8,120 nt of DNA from Clostridia bacterium (GCA_017456465.1 JAFTJJ010000135.1:1-8120), one strand, 5' to 3'. Shown: positions 1 through 7,955, numbered from the stretch's first letter. The notes: a model not told the origin generated them from the letters alone. Made by a program: numbers and translations.

Positions 1-14
1 ATGTAAAAATCCGT

Positions 15-43
15 TTGCTAGGCTGATTTTTTTGTATTATAAT
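15..43 (+). promoter_or_regulatory. Sigma-A-type promoter of the six-gene operon
   Basis: A -35 box TTGCTA (15-20, 4 of 6 to consensus) and a perfect -10 box TATAAT (38-43) are separated by exactly 17 nt. The expected transcription start is near 50, which gives a leader of about 30 nt before the ATG at 81. The spacer is T-rich. No other plus-strand promoter of this quality lies before the gene at 81, and the following genes are too close together to need their own. No LexA-type operator (GAAC-N4-GTTC) overlaps it. It is inferred from sequence alone. Confidence 0.72.
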
Positions 44-67
44 AATCTTATTAAATTATGTACAAAT

Positions 68-74
68 GGAGAAG
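68..74 (+). promoter_or_regulatory. Ribosome binding site that decides the start of the M16 gene
   Basis: GGAGAAG lies 6 nt before the ATG at 81, which is ideal spacing. The in-frame upstream ATG at 66 overlaps this site and has no Shine-Dalgarno of its own. The protein therefore most likely begins Met-Ala-Gln at 81, losing five residues compared with the longest reading. Confidence 0.75.
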
Positions 75-80
75 ATTTTT

Positions 81-1343
81 ATGGCACAAAGATTTTTCCC
101 AAATGGGCTTAGACTTGGAATAACAGAGAGTTCAAGCGAAAAACTTGTCTGTGTGGCTGTTCACATCATTGGCGGCAGTCAGTCTGAAACAAATTATCAA
201 AGTGGTGTGGGTGAGTTCCTTGCACGCCTTTTGCTTTGTGGAACACAAAACAATCCATCAAAACAAATGATTGAAAGACGCGCAAAACGCGACGGCATTA
301 TTTTGGAATCATCATGCAAGGCTGAAAACATTCTTTTGTCTTGCACATGTCCAAAAGAAAAACTCGAAAGTGCGATTGATCTTTTGCATGAAATCTTGTT
401 CACGAGCTTGTTTGACTCCGCTGCCGCAGATGAAGTCAGAAATCATCAGCTTGCAGACATTTTCAGTTTGAATGAGTCTCCATCATACATTCTCTCAAAA
501 CTCACAAACAATGTGATGTTTTCAAGAACAGGTCTTGCAAACCCAAGATTTGGAACTGCAACCACTATTGAAAGAATGAGAGCTGTTGATGCAAAAGAAT
601 TCCTCACGAAAATTCTCACACCAAAAAACACAGTCATCTCTGTTGCAGGAAATGTTGATGGGGATGAGGTCTATGATCTTGTGATGAGAAAATTTTACAC
701 AAGCTTCATGGAACATACTGAATACAAAAAACTCAAGTATGTTGCTCATGTTGACAATGTGAAACAAAATGTCATCACCAGAAACAAAAAACTCAACCAA
801 AGCAGAATTTTGCTTTCTTTCCCTTGCAATGATTACAGATACATCAAACGCCACGCTCTTTCAATTGCTCTTCCAATTTTGCTTGGAAACATGCAAAAAG
901 AATTGTCAAACCTTGAGTATTTTCACACAGAATCAATTGACATGAAGAGATTTGCTTATAATGGCAGATTGTCATTTGAGCTTGTTGTTGACGGTGAACA
1001 CGCTCTTGAATATGTGAAGAAAGTAATCAATTTCCTTGAAACACGAGGAAATATCGTCAGTGAAGAAGAGTTTGAACTTGAAAAGAACATTTATTCAACA
1101 AAACTCATTGAAGAATATGACGATGTGAAAAATCTTGCAGAAAAGCAAGCAAAAGAAATCGCAATAAACAAGCAATCTTTCTCAGTTTCAAGCGAACTTT
1201 TGAATGTGAGCATGATGCACAACGAAGATGCAATCAAGCTTCTTTCAGAAATTCTTGACAAAAAAGCTCTCACATGCGTTTATCTCGGAAGTCCTCTCAA
1301 AGAGGATGTTCTCGAATCAGCAATCAATCAAAACAATCAATAG
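81..1343 (+). CDS. M16 (pitrilysin/insulinase) family protein with a degenerate zinc site
   Basis: The protein is 420 aa from the ATG at 81, the usual size for a two-domain M16B protein. The N-terminus shows the family pattern: FPNGLRLGI near residue 6, a beta-strand ending GGSQSE, then GVGEFLARLLLCGT. The last block aligns with the M16 signature G-x-x-H-x-x-E-H-x-x-x-x-G-T, but the HxxEH ligands read E-F-L-A-R (residues 45-49). The distal Glu position appears to be Asp126. The usual R/Y substrate motif in the C-terminal half is also unrecognisable. Zinc proteolysis is therefore unlikely. In Bacillus the comparable YmfF is a non-catalytic partner of the active YmfH, and both sit in the recA/pgsA neighbourhood; this may be a YmfF-like protein, but no active partner is in the window. 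It is cytoplasmic, with no signal peptide. It is the first gene after the promoter and 9 nt before ftsK. Family assignment is firm; the role is not known. Confidence 0.8.
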   Translation: MAQRFFPNGLRLGITESSSEKLVCVAVHIIGGSQSETNYQSGVGEFLARLLLCGTQNNPSKQMIERRAKRDGIILESSCKAENILLSCTCPKEKLESAIDLLHEILFTSLFDSAAADEVRNHQLADIFSLNESPSYILSKLTNNVMFSRTGLANPRFGTATTIERMRAVDAKEFLTKILTPKNTVISVAGNVDGDEVYDLVMRKFYTSFMEHTEYKKLKYVAHVDNVKQNVITRNKKLNQSRILLSFPCNDYRYIKRHALSIALPILLGNMQKELSNLEYFHTESIDMKRFAYNGRLSFELVVDGEHALEYVKKVINFLETRGNIVSEEEFELEKNIYSTKLIEEYDDVKNLAEKQAKEIAINKQSFSVSSELLNVSMMHNEDAIKLLSEILDKKALTCVYLGSPLKEDVLESAINQNNQ

Positions 1344-1352
1344 GGTGAAGGA

Positions 1353-4256
1353 ATGACAACAAATCAATCATCAAACACTTTCAATTCAAAAATAAAAAGT
1401 CAAAGCAATGCAAAGCGTTGGCTTGGCTTTGGCATGATGATTTTTGCACTTGTTGTGGCTGTTCTTTGCATCTTTCCAGCGTTTTTGAACATTGGATATT
1501 TCTTCTATCGAATTTTTGGTGTTAATGTTTGGGTTCTTTTGATCTTGACTGCGCTCCTTGGGTTTGCATTCATGAAAAACTTGAATTTTACAGCAAGCGG
1601 GAAGTATGTCTTTTATCTTGTAATGTCATATTTAAGCGTTTTGAGCTTGCTTCATTTGATTTTTTCAACAAATGCACTTTCAGCATATTACCTTGATTTT
1701 TCACACATGGCAGCTTATCTTGAAAGCTCATATTTGTTCACTCATGGCATGACCGTTGGTGGTGCATTCTTGTCAATCTTCATCTTTATTGTTCGCGCAC
1801 TCCTTGGAGTTGTTGGAAGTTATGCTCTTTATGTGATCATGGCCGCAATTTTCATTGGCCTTGGCATTGATTACATCATTTACAGCCGAACAATCGACAG
1901 ACGCAAAAAACTTTATTCTGAAAAATCAAAGAAAGAACTCGAAGAAAAACTCACGCGAAATGCAAAAACAATTGATGACGAGATGTCAAACATGCCGACC
2001 TACAGTTTCATGCCACAACAAACAGAATCTTATGGCAACAATGAAAGCTTGACTGACAATTCTCAAACAAATTGGTTTGATTCATCAACTTTTGACTCTC
2101 TCGAAAAAACCGATGAACCTCAAGATTCATTCTCACTTGGAAATCTTGATGAAGAGCGAGAAATCGCAAGAAAAAAACTTTTTGAAAATTATTCATCTCC
2201 AGATGATGAAATCAAAACCACAAACGAAGAGCCAAAATCAGCAAGAGAAAAGCTTTTTGGAGCTGAACCAAAACTTCCAGATTATCTTTATTCAAACAAG
2301 AGAGCGGAGGAAGAAACCAGAAATTTTGTGAATAACTATGGCAGTTCATTTGGCGGATTCGGGCAAACAAGTTCTTTCCAAACGTTTGAAAATCCAACAC
2401 CAACAAAAACTCCAAATCTTGATGGAAACATTTTGGACAACACATCAATCAGATCTTCATGGAACAGTTTTGAACCAGAAGCAACAAACCAAACATCTTC
2501 AATCAATGAGGCAAACAGTGGCTTTGATTCGTTTGCAGCTTTTGACGACCAAGATTCAAAACCACAATCTCCATCAACAATGTTTGGCTTTGGAAATAAC
2601 AGCTTCCAGTCTGTTGAAAAAAATGATGTAACTTTCACTCCAAAACAAAACAATTCTTTTGGCTCTGGAACATTTGAACCACAGGGACTCAAAGCAATCA
2701 TTCCTGAACAAAAACCAGAACCAGAAAAGCCAGCAAAACGCATCACAAAACAAACCAACATTTATGATGACGCGCCAAAAAAATATTTTGCGCCACCAAT
2801 TTCACTCTTGAAGGTTTACAAGGATGACAAACGCGACCATTCGGCTGAGCATGAAAGAAAATCTGCTGTCTTAAACCAAGTTTTTGAAAGCTTCAAAATT
2901 CCTGCTCAAGTTTCAAACGTTGTGCGTGGACCAAAGTTTACAAGATATGAAATCACCCTTCAAATCGGCGTTCCGGTTTCAAAAATCCTTCAAATTGAAA
3001 AGAACCTTGAAATGGCACTTGAGACAGATGCCGGCATTCGTATTGAAGCACCAATTCCTGGCAAAAACGCCGTGGGAATTGAAGTAAAAAATGACATTTC
3101 GACAACTGTGGGTCTCCGTGAACTTTTGGAAGCTCCAGAATATGTTAACTCAAAACATAAACTTCCTGTTGCAATTGGCAAAAACATCACTGGAAACATC
3201 GTTGTCTCTTCAATGGACAAAATGCTTCATGCACTTGTGGCTGGAACGACTGGTTCGGGTAAATCAGTGTTCATTCATTCACTTATTTTGAGCCTTCTTT
3301 TCAAGTGTGGACCTGAAGACCTGAAACTAATCATCATCGATCCAAAACAAGTCGATTTTGTTCAATATAATGGCATTCCACACTTAATCATACCAAAAGT
3401 TATTTGCAATTATGAACAGGCATTCAATGCACTTTCTTGGGCACAAAAGGAAATGGAACGCAGATATACGTTCCTCAATGAAGTTGGGTTCTCCAACATC
3501 AAAGATTATAATAATTCATCAAAAGTTAAGTCTGGAGAAGAAAAGAAAATCCCATTTATTGTGATTGTTGTGGATGAGTTCTCAAACCTCATGAGCCAAG
3601 ACAAGAACAACCTTGAACTTTTGATCAAACAAATCACTGAAAAAGCAAGAGCTGCTGGCATTCACATGGTGATTGCGACACAGCGTCCATCTGTTGACGT
3701 CATTACTGGAGTCATCAAGAGCAACCTTCCAACACGTGTTGCACTGACACTTGCATCTCAAGTTGACTCAAAGACAATCATCAATGAGGCAGGGGCTGAA
3801 AAACTCCTTGGCTATGGAGACATGCTTTTTGCTCCACAAGACCAAAACAAGAGAATTAGACTTCAAGGTGCATTCGTGAGTGATGATGAAATTAAGGATG
3901 TTATCAAATACATCAAACAAAACAACATTGCGTCATATGACGAATCAATTGCGGAAGAAATCAACAAAAAACGCGAAGAACCAACTGAAACTGAAGCAAA
4001 AGGTGGTGCAAACACAGAGGCAAAGGGTGATCAAATGGATGAACTCATGCCAAGATGTTTGGAACTTGTTATTGCCAGAGGAAAGGCAACAACAACAATG
4101 CTTCAAACAAAACTTTCAATTGGCTATTCAAGAGCTGCACGAATCATTGGACAAATGGAAGAACGCGGATTCATTTCAGACAACAGTGATGGAAAACCAA
4201 GAGAGGTTTACATCACTCAAGAACAATTTGATGAAATGTTTGGAAACAAAGACTAG
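1353..4256 (+). CDS. ftsK: DNA translocase FtsK/SpoIIIE
   Basis: This 967-aa membrane-anchored, ATP-driven double-stranded DNA pump clears chromosomes from the closing septum. The N-terminal ~176 residues contain about four to five hydrophobic helices (roughly 24-52, 58-76, 84-105, 134-176), followed by a basic stop (DRRKK). Residues ~190-470 form a low-complexity Asn/Ser/Gln/Phe linker. The alpha domain begins near 480. The beta RecA-like motor has Walker A GTTGSGKS (631-638), Walker B ending IVVDEF (Asp741, Glu742) and the FtsK-typical QRPSVDVITG block from 777. The C-terminal gamma winged helix (about 895-967, with IGYSRAARI) is the domain that reads orientation sequences in E. coli FtsK. 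SpoIIIE and FtsK cannot be separated from sequence here; the symbol follows the general family name. The start at 1353 follows AGGGTGAAGGA, tight against the preceding stop, and is presumably translationally linked to the M16 gene. Confidence 0.96.
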   Translation: MTTNQSSNTFNSKIKSQSNAKRWLGFGMMIFALVVAVLCIFPAFLNIGYFFYRIFGVNVWVLLILTALLGFAFMKNLNFTASGKYVFYLVMSYLSVLSLLHLIFSTNALSAYYLDFSHMAAYLESSYLFTHGMTVGGAFLSIFIFIVRALLGVVGSYALYVIMAAIFIGLGIDYIIYSRTIDRRKKLYSEKSKKELEEKLTRNAKTIDDEMSNMPTYSFMPQQTESYGNNESLTDNSQTNWFDSSTFDSLEKTDEPQDSFSLGNLDEEREIARKKLFENYSSPDDEIKTTNEEPKSAREKLFGAEPKLPDYLYSNKRAEEETRNFVNNYGSSFGGFGQTSSFQTFENPTPTKTPNLDGNILDNTSIRSSWNSFEPEATNQTSSINEANSGFDSFAAFDDQDSKPQSPSTMFGFGNNSFQSVEKNDVTFTPKQNNSFGSGTFEPQGLKAIIPEQKPEPEKPAKRITKQTNIYDDAPKKYFAPPISLLKVYKDDKRDHSAEHERKSAVLNQVFESFKIPAQVSNVVRGPKFTRYEITLQIGVPVSKILQIEKNLEMALETDAGIRIEAPIPGKNAVGIEVKNDISTTVGLRELLEAPEYVNSKHKLPVAIGKNITGNIVVSSMDKMLHALVAGTTGSGKSVFIHSLILSLLFKCGPEDLKLIIIDPKQVDFVQYNGIPHLIIPKVICNYEQAFNALSWAQKEMERRYTFLNEVGFSNIKDYNNSSKVKSGEEKKIPFIVIVVDEFSNLMSQDKNNLELLIKQITEKARAAGIHMVIATQRPSVDVITGVIKSNLPTRVALTLASQVDSKTIINEAGAEKLLGYGDMLFAPQDQNKRIRLQGAFVSDDEIKDVIKYIKQNNIASYDESIAEEINKKREEPTETEAKGGANTEAKGDQMDELMPRCLELVIARGKATTTMLQTKLSIGYSRAARIIGQMEERGFISDNSDGKPREVYITQEQFDEMFGNKD

Positions 4257-4278
4257 AAATTAAGACAAAGGAGAACTT

Positions 4279-5628
4279 ATGAAAAACAAAAGCAAAATGA
4301 TGGTTGGCGTGATTTCTCTTGGCTGTGACAAAAACAGAGTTGACACCGAAGTCATGCTTACTGTCCTGAGTGGTGGAGGCTATGGTTTCACATCTGATCC
4401 ATCAAAGGCTGACATCATCATCATCAACACTTGTGGTTTCATTTCAAACGCAAGAAAAGAATCAATGGATGCAATCGTTGAAATGAGTGAATACAAACGC
4501 ATGGGCACTTGCAAAAAACTCATCGTCACTGGATGCATGCCGGGACTTTGGCTCAAAGAAATGCGCAACGAATTGCCAGAGGTTGACATTTTCCTTGGCA
4601 TTGATCAATACACAAACATTTGCGAAATCATTGAACAATCATTTTCAAGCAAGAAAAAAGTTGTGAACTGCAATTCATGTGAGGTTTTGCCATACATCAA
4701 GAACAGAATTGTGACAACTCCTGCTCATTATGCATATCTCAAAATTGCGGATGGTTGTGACAACTTTTGCACATTCTGCACAATCCCATACATCAGAGGA
4801 CGCTACAAATCAAGATCAATGGAAGACATTATTGATGAGGCCAAAGACCTTGTGAACAATGGTGCAACCGAACTCATTTTGGTGGCACAAGACATCACCA
4901 GATATGGCACAGACATGGACGACAAAAAGCCAAAACTGGTTTCTCTCATCAAAAAACTCTCAAAAATCAAAGATCTCAGATGGATCAGACTTTTGTACTG
5001 CTATCCAGAACAGGTTTCTGACGAATTATTGTCTGAAATTGAAAATAACCCAAAAGTGTGCAAATACATTGACATTCCTCTTCAACACGTTTCAGATCCA
5101 ATCTTGAAACGAATGAACAGAAGAATTGATCATGAGGGCATCATCACCCTTGTTGAGAAAATCAAAAATCTCAAGACCTTCGTTGCAATCAGAACAACGT
5201 TCATGGTTGGCTTCCCAGGTGAAACAGAAGCAGACCACAAAGAACTGTTGGCTTTTGTTAAGAAATATAAACTGACTCACGTTGGATTCTTCTCTTATTC
5301 AAGAGAAGAGCACACACCATCGTTCAAATTTGACAATCAAATCCCAGAAAAAATCAAACAAAAACGACTTGTTGAACTTGTGAAAGCTCAAAAAAGAGTT
5401 GCTCATGAAAACAACAAGAAAATGCTTGGACAAGTCCACGAAGTGTGTTATGAGGGAATAGATTACGAAAAGTCTTTGTTTTTTGGACGCAGCATGTATC
5501 AAGCACCTGAAATTGACACAATCACTTATTTCAAGACACAAGATGTTGCAGACATCGGACAACACTATGATATAAAAATTAAAAAAATAAGAGGTTATGA
5601 CTTACAAGGAGATAAAATTTATGAATAA
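4279..5628 (+). CDS. rimO: Ribosomal protein uS12 methylthiotransferase RimO
   Basis: This radical-SAM enzyme adds a methylthio group to the conserved aspartate of ribosomal protein S12 (Asp89 in E. coli), using two [4Fe-4S] clusters. The 449-aa protein has the three domains in order. The N-terminal MTTase domain has cluster ligands Cys16 (SLGCDKNR), Cys52 (NTCGF) and Cys86 (VTGCM). The radical-SAM core has CxxxCxxC at Cys160, Cys164 and Cys167 inside the RimO-typical block LKIADGCDNFCTFCTIP. A C-terminal TRAM domain (about 382-447) ends in GYDLQG. The block GRSMYQAPEID near 403 is the RimO version of the C-terminus and argues against the tRNA enzyme MiaB. The start is fixed by AAAGGAG at 4267-4273, 5 nt before the ATG. 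It lies 22 nt after ftsK, and its last 8 nt overlap pgsA. Nothing looks damaged. Confidence 0.96.
   Translation: MKNKSKMMVGVISLGCDKNRVDTEVMLTVLSGGGYGFTSDPSKADIIIINTCGFISNARKESMDAIVEMSEYKRMGTCKKLIVTGCMPGLWLKEMRNELPEVDIFLGIDQYTNICEIIEQSFSSKKKVVNCNSCEVLPYIKNRIVTTPAHYAYLKIADGCDNFCTFCTIPYIRGRYKSRSMEDIIDEAKDLVNNGATELILVAQDITRYGTDMDDKKPKLVSLIKKLSKIKDLRWIRLLYCYPEQVSDELLSEIENNPKVCKYIDIPLQHVSDPILKRMNRRIDHEGIITLVEKIKNLKTFVAIRTTFMVGFPGETEADHKELLAFVKKYKLTHVGFFSYSREEHTPSFKFDNQIPEKIKQKRLVELVKAQKRVAHENNKKMLGQVHEVCYEGIDYEKSLFFGRSMYQAPEIDTITYFKTQDVADIGQHYDIKIKKIRGYDLQGDKIYE
5606..5611 (+). promoter_or_regulatory. Ribosome binding site that decides the pgsA start
   Basis: AAGGAG sits inside the last codons of rimO, 9 nt before the ATG at 5621. 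It selects that start over the in-frame ATG at 5597, which would add eight residues unlike PgsA and lacks a comparable site. The placement suggests coupling of pgsA translation to rimO. Confidence 0.8.
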
Positions 5629-6247
5629 GAACGTACCAAACATTCTCACAATGATAAGAATTGCATTTACACCACTCATCATTTTGATGTTCTTGCTTCC
5701 AATTGACGGTGGAGTGGGTGTATTTGTTGCCCTTGGACTATATGTTCTTGGCTGTTTCACAGACTTTCTTGATGGAAAAATCGCAAGAAAATATAACTTA
5801 ATTTCTGACTTTGGCAAATTTATGGATCAAATTGCAGACAAATTCATCACAACAACAGCGATGATTCTTGTTCTCTTTTCTGGTTACATCTTGCCTTCTC
5901 TCAAATGGATCAACATTTTGATGGTTCTTGTGGTTGTTCTTCGTGACATCTTGGTCAGCGGAATCAGAATGTATGCAGCAAGCAAAGGAACAGTGATTGC
6001 AGCCGACATCTTTGGAAAAATAAAGTCATTCTTTTTGGATGTTGGATCAATGATCTTGATGCTCACAATTGGACTTATGCAGTGTTTGACAATCACAAAA
6101 GCAAATGTCAATCTCATTCAAATTTTTGCTTATGTTGGAATTGGAGTTCTTGGAGTTGGTGTTGTGCTTTCACTCTTGTCTTGTGTGAATTACTCAATTA
6201 AAGGATATCAGGCAATCAAAAAAGCAAACGAAGGAAAGAGTGAATAG
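5621..6247 (+). CDS. pgsA: CDP-diacylglycerol-glycerol-3-phosphate 3-phosphatidyltransferase
   Basis: This integral membrane enzyme joins CDP-diacylglycerol and glycerol-3-phosphate to give phosphatidylglycerol phosphate, the committed step to phosphatidylglycerol and cardiolipin. The 208-aa product is of normal length. It carries the complete CDP-alcohol phosphotransferase signature D-x2-D-G-x2-A-R-x8-G-x3-D-x3-D, with Asp48, Asp51, Gly52, Arg56, Gly65, Asp69 and Asp73 all present. The N-terminus (NVPNILTMIRI) is the usual PgsA opening, and several hydrophobic helices follow to about residue 190. The tail is short and charged. Its location directly before cinA and recA matches the PgsA of many Bacillota, which supports this substrate over other CDP-alcohol transferases. 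It overlaps rimO by 8 nt, and its TAG stop shares one base with the GTG start of the next gene. Confidence 0.93.
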   Translation: MNKNVPNILTMIRIAFTPLIILMFLLPIDGGVGVFVALGLYVLGCFTDFLDGKIARKYNLISDFGKFMDQIADKFITTTAMILVLFSGYILPSLKWINILMVLVVVLRDILVSGIRMYAASKGTVIAADIFGKIKSFFLDVGSMILMLTIGLMQCLTITKANVNLIQIFAYVGIGVLGVGVVLSLLSCVNYSIKGYQAIKKANEGKSE

Positions 6248-6954
6248 TGGCAAATCAAATTCTCAAAACTTATGGCATTTCAAGGGAAGAAATTCTTGAA
6301 AAACTTGAAAGTGTGAGTTCAAAATATGATTCACAGGTCAAAATAACTGTAAAAGAAAAATATCTTGACGCAACTATTGACATTTCAACCGATTTGAGTG
6401 ATACTGTTGCTGACGCAGTAAGAGAAATTTTGCAAATTTTGAAAGAAAATGTTTATGCCGAGGGGCATGAAACACTTTATGAAAAACTTGCAGATCTTCT
6501 TTGCGTCAGAAACAAAAAACTTTGCTTGTTTGAACAAGGTTCAGGCGGTGTGATCACATCAAATTTGATGGCAATCGATGGAGCAGGCAAACACATTTCT
6601 GAAAGCATAATCATTCCAAATGCTGATTCATGGATAAAAAAATTTGACATTGATCCAAGAACTTTGAGAGAAAACAATGGCATTTCAAGCAAACTTGTTT
6701 TCATGATTGCATCGGCGCTCAGAAGACATGTCCTTGCTGATTTCTATGTTGTCACACTTGCATCAGATGCAAATGGTCTCGAGGTTTATGCTCTTGGTGA
6801 ACAAACATCAAACGAAATCACAGCGCTTGTCGCAATTGGTGACCCGTCTGGGGTGGAAATTTACAAACAAACACTTTCAGGAGATGCAAGGGATCGCATC
6901 AATCAAACAGCAAAAGGTGTTGCATTCAAACTCATTCATGAGTTAAAAAAATAA
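6247..6954 (+). CDS. cinA: CinA-like protein lacking the MoCF domain, with a degenerate amidase site
   Basis: The 235-aa protein aligns with only the later part of CinA. Residues ~5-75 (LKTYGISREEILEKL ... ILKENVYAEG) resemble the KH-type middle domain that ends in the 'vYg' strand. Residues ~76-233 resemble the C-terminal amidase domain (PncC/NMN-deamidase fold). The N-terminal MoCF/COG1058 nucleotide-binding domain is absent. The upstream sequence is pgsA, so this is not a missed start. In the amidase domain the usual AESCTGG reads FEQGSGG (95-101), with Gln97 where the catalytic Ser is expected. The TGIAGP block is also unrecognisable (TLASDANG, 170-177). Deamidase activity is therefore doubtful. 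The GTG start overlaps the pgsA stop by one base, with AAGGA about 11 nt upstream. It lies 14 nt before recA, the usual place of cinA. Homology is judged by eye and by position; the role is unknown. Confidence 0.72.
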   Translation: MANQILKTYGISREEILEKLESVSSKYDSQVKITVKEKYLDATIDISTDLSDTVADAVREILQILKENVYAEGHETLYEKLADLLCVRNKKLCLFEQGSGGVITSNLMAIDGAGKHISESIIIPNADSWIKKFDIDPRTLRENNGISSKLVFMIASALRRHVLADFYVVTLASDANGLEVYALGEQTSNEITALVAIGDPSGVEIYKQTLSGDARDRINQTAKGVAFKLIHELKK

Positions 6955-6968
6955 AGAGGTGAAAAATT

Positions 6969-7955
6969 ATGGACGACAAACAAAAAGCTCTCGAACAAGC
7001 CATTCTTCAAATTGAAAAACAGTTTGGAAAAGGTTCAATCATGAAACTTGGAGAGGCAACTCAAGCAGAAGTGGAAGTTATTCCAACAGGATGCTTGACA
7101 CTTGACCTTGCTCTTGGAATTGGAGGAATTCCAAGAGGCAGAATCATTGAAATCTATGGACCAGAATCTTCAGGAAAAACAACAGTTTCTCTTCACATCA
7201 TTGCAGAAGCTCAAAAATTGGGCGGAACTGCAGCATTCATTGATGCAGAACATGCATTGGATCCGGTTTATGCTGCACGCCTTGGCGTTGACACAAAAAA
7301 CCTTTATGTGTCTCAACCAGACACTGGTGAACAAGGTCTTGAAATAGCTGAAAGCTTGGTGAGGTCTGGTTCTGTTGACATTGTTGTCATTGACTCAGTT
7401 GCAGCCCTCACTCCAAAAGCTGAAATTGATGGTGAAATGGGTGACAGCCACGTTGGTCTTCAAGCAAGACTTATGTCTCAAGCACTCCGCAAACTTGCAG
7501 GAATCACAAACAAAACAAAAACATGCGTTGTGTTCATCAACCAGCTCAGAGAAAAAGTTGGCGTAATGTTTGGAAACCCAGAAACAACTCCTGGTGGAAA
7601 AGCCCTCAAGTTCTATTCTTCTGTTCGACTTGATGTCAGAAAAGGCGAAATTATCAAGGATGGCACTGAATCAACAGGTGCAAGAACAAAAGTCAAGGTT
7701 GTGAAAAACAAGATGGCTCCACCATTCAAAACAGCTGAATTTGACATTGTTTTTGGTCTTGGAATTTCAAAAGAAGGCTGCATTTTGGATCTTGCTGTTG
7801 AACGCGACATCATTCAAAAGAGTGGTGCATGGTTCTCTTATAATGGAGAAAAAATTGGTCAAGGCAAGGAAAACACAAAACAATATCTTGCAAACAACCC
7901 AGAATTTGCAAAAGAAATCGAAAACAAAATAAAAGCAACAAATATTGAGGAATAA
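6969..7955 (+). CDS. recA: Recombinase RecA
   Basis: RecA forms ATP-dependent filaments on single-stranded DNA, drives strand exchange and, where LexA exists, stimulates its self-cleavage. The 328-aa protein has the full core: an N-terminal oligomerisation helix, Walker A GPESSGKT (64-71), the catalytic Glu in DAEHALDP (about 92-99), Walker B IVVIDS (138-143), loop L1 around GEMGDSHVGLQARLMS, and loop L2 in NQLREKVGVMFGNPETTPGG (191-210). The C-terminal domain ends NKIKATNIEE, so the long acidic tail seen in E. coli RecA (353 aa) is nearly absent. The start follows AGAGGTGA (6955-6962) with a 6-nt spacer. It is the last gene of the operon and is followed by a strong terminator. No SOS box is visible upstream. 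It is Leu-TTA free: I read the whole gene and found none. Confidence 0.98.
   Translation: MDDKQKALEQAILQIEKQFGKGSIMKLGEATQAEVEVIPTGCLTLDLALGIGGIPRGRIIEIYGPESSGKTTVSLHIIAEAQKLGGTAAFIDAEHALDPVYAARLGVDTKNLYVSQPDTGEQGLEIAESLVRSGSVDIVVIDSVAALTPKAEIDGEMGDSHVGLQARLMSQALRKLAGITNKTKTCVVFINQLREKVGVMFGNPETTPGGKALKFYSSVRLDVRKGEIIKDGTESTGARTKVKVVKNKMAPPFKTAEFDIVFGLGISKEGCILDLAVERDIIQKSGAWFSYNGEKIGQGKENTKQYLANNPEFAKEIENKIKATNIEE

Noticed and set aside
5..31. AAAAATC ... GATTTTT inverted repeat at the window start as a terminator of an upstream gene
   Set aside because: The 7-bp stem is almost all A-T with a 13-nt loop that does not pair well, and it overlaps the much better promoter call. The upstream gene is not in view.
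66..80. Longer start of the M16 gene at the ATG at 66
   Set aside because: It overlaps the GGAGAAG that serves the ATG at 81 and has no ribosome binding site of its own.
522..854. 110-codon open frame on the minus strand within the M16 gene, and similar minus-strand frames elsewhere
   Set aside because: They lie wholly antisense to well-supported genes, show no recognisable domain and have no ribosome binding site or promoter that I can see. They are explained by the codon use of the sense strand.
6377..6405. TTGACA-17-GATACT inside cinA as an internal recA promoter
   Set aside because: The -10 matches only 4 of 6, and TTGACA arises often in this window from Ile-Asp or Val-Asp codons followed by an A-starting codon. 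It is possible but not better than background.
6528..6538. GAACAAGGTTC inside cinA, resembling a Bacillus-type LexA box
   Set aside because: The half-sites are 3 nt apart instead of 4, it lies within a coding sequence about 430 bp before recA, and the bases encode the normal reading of the protein there.
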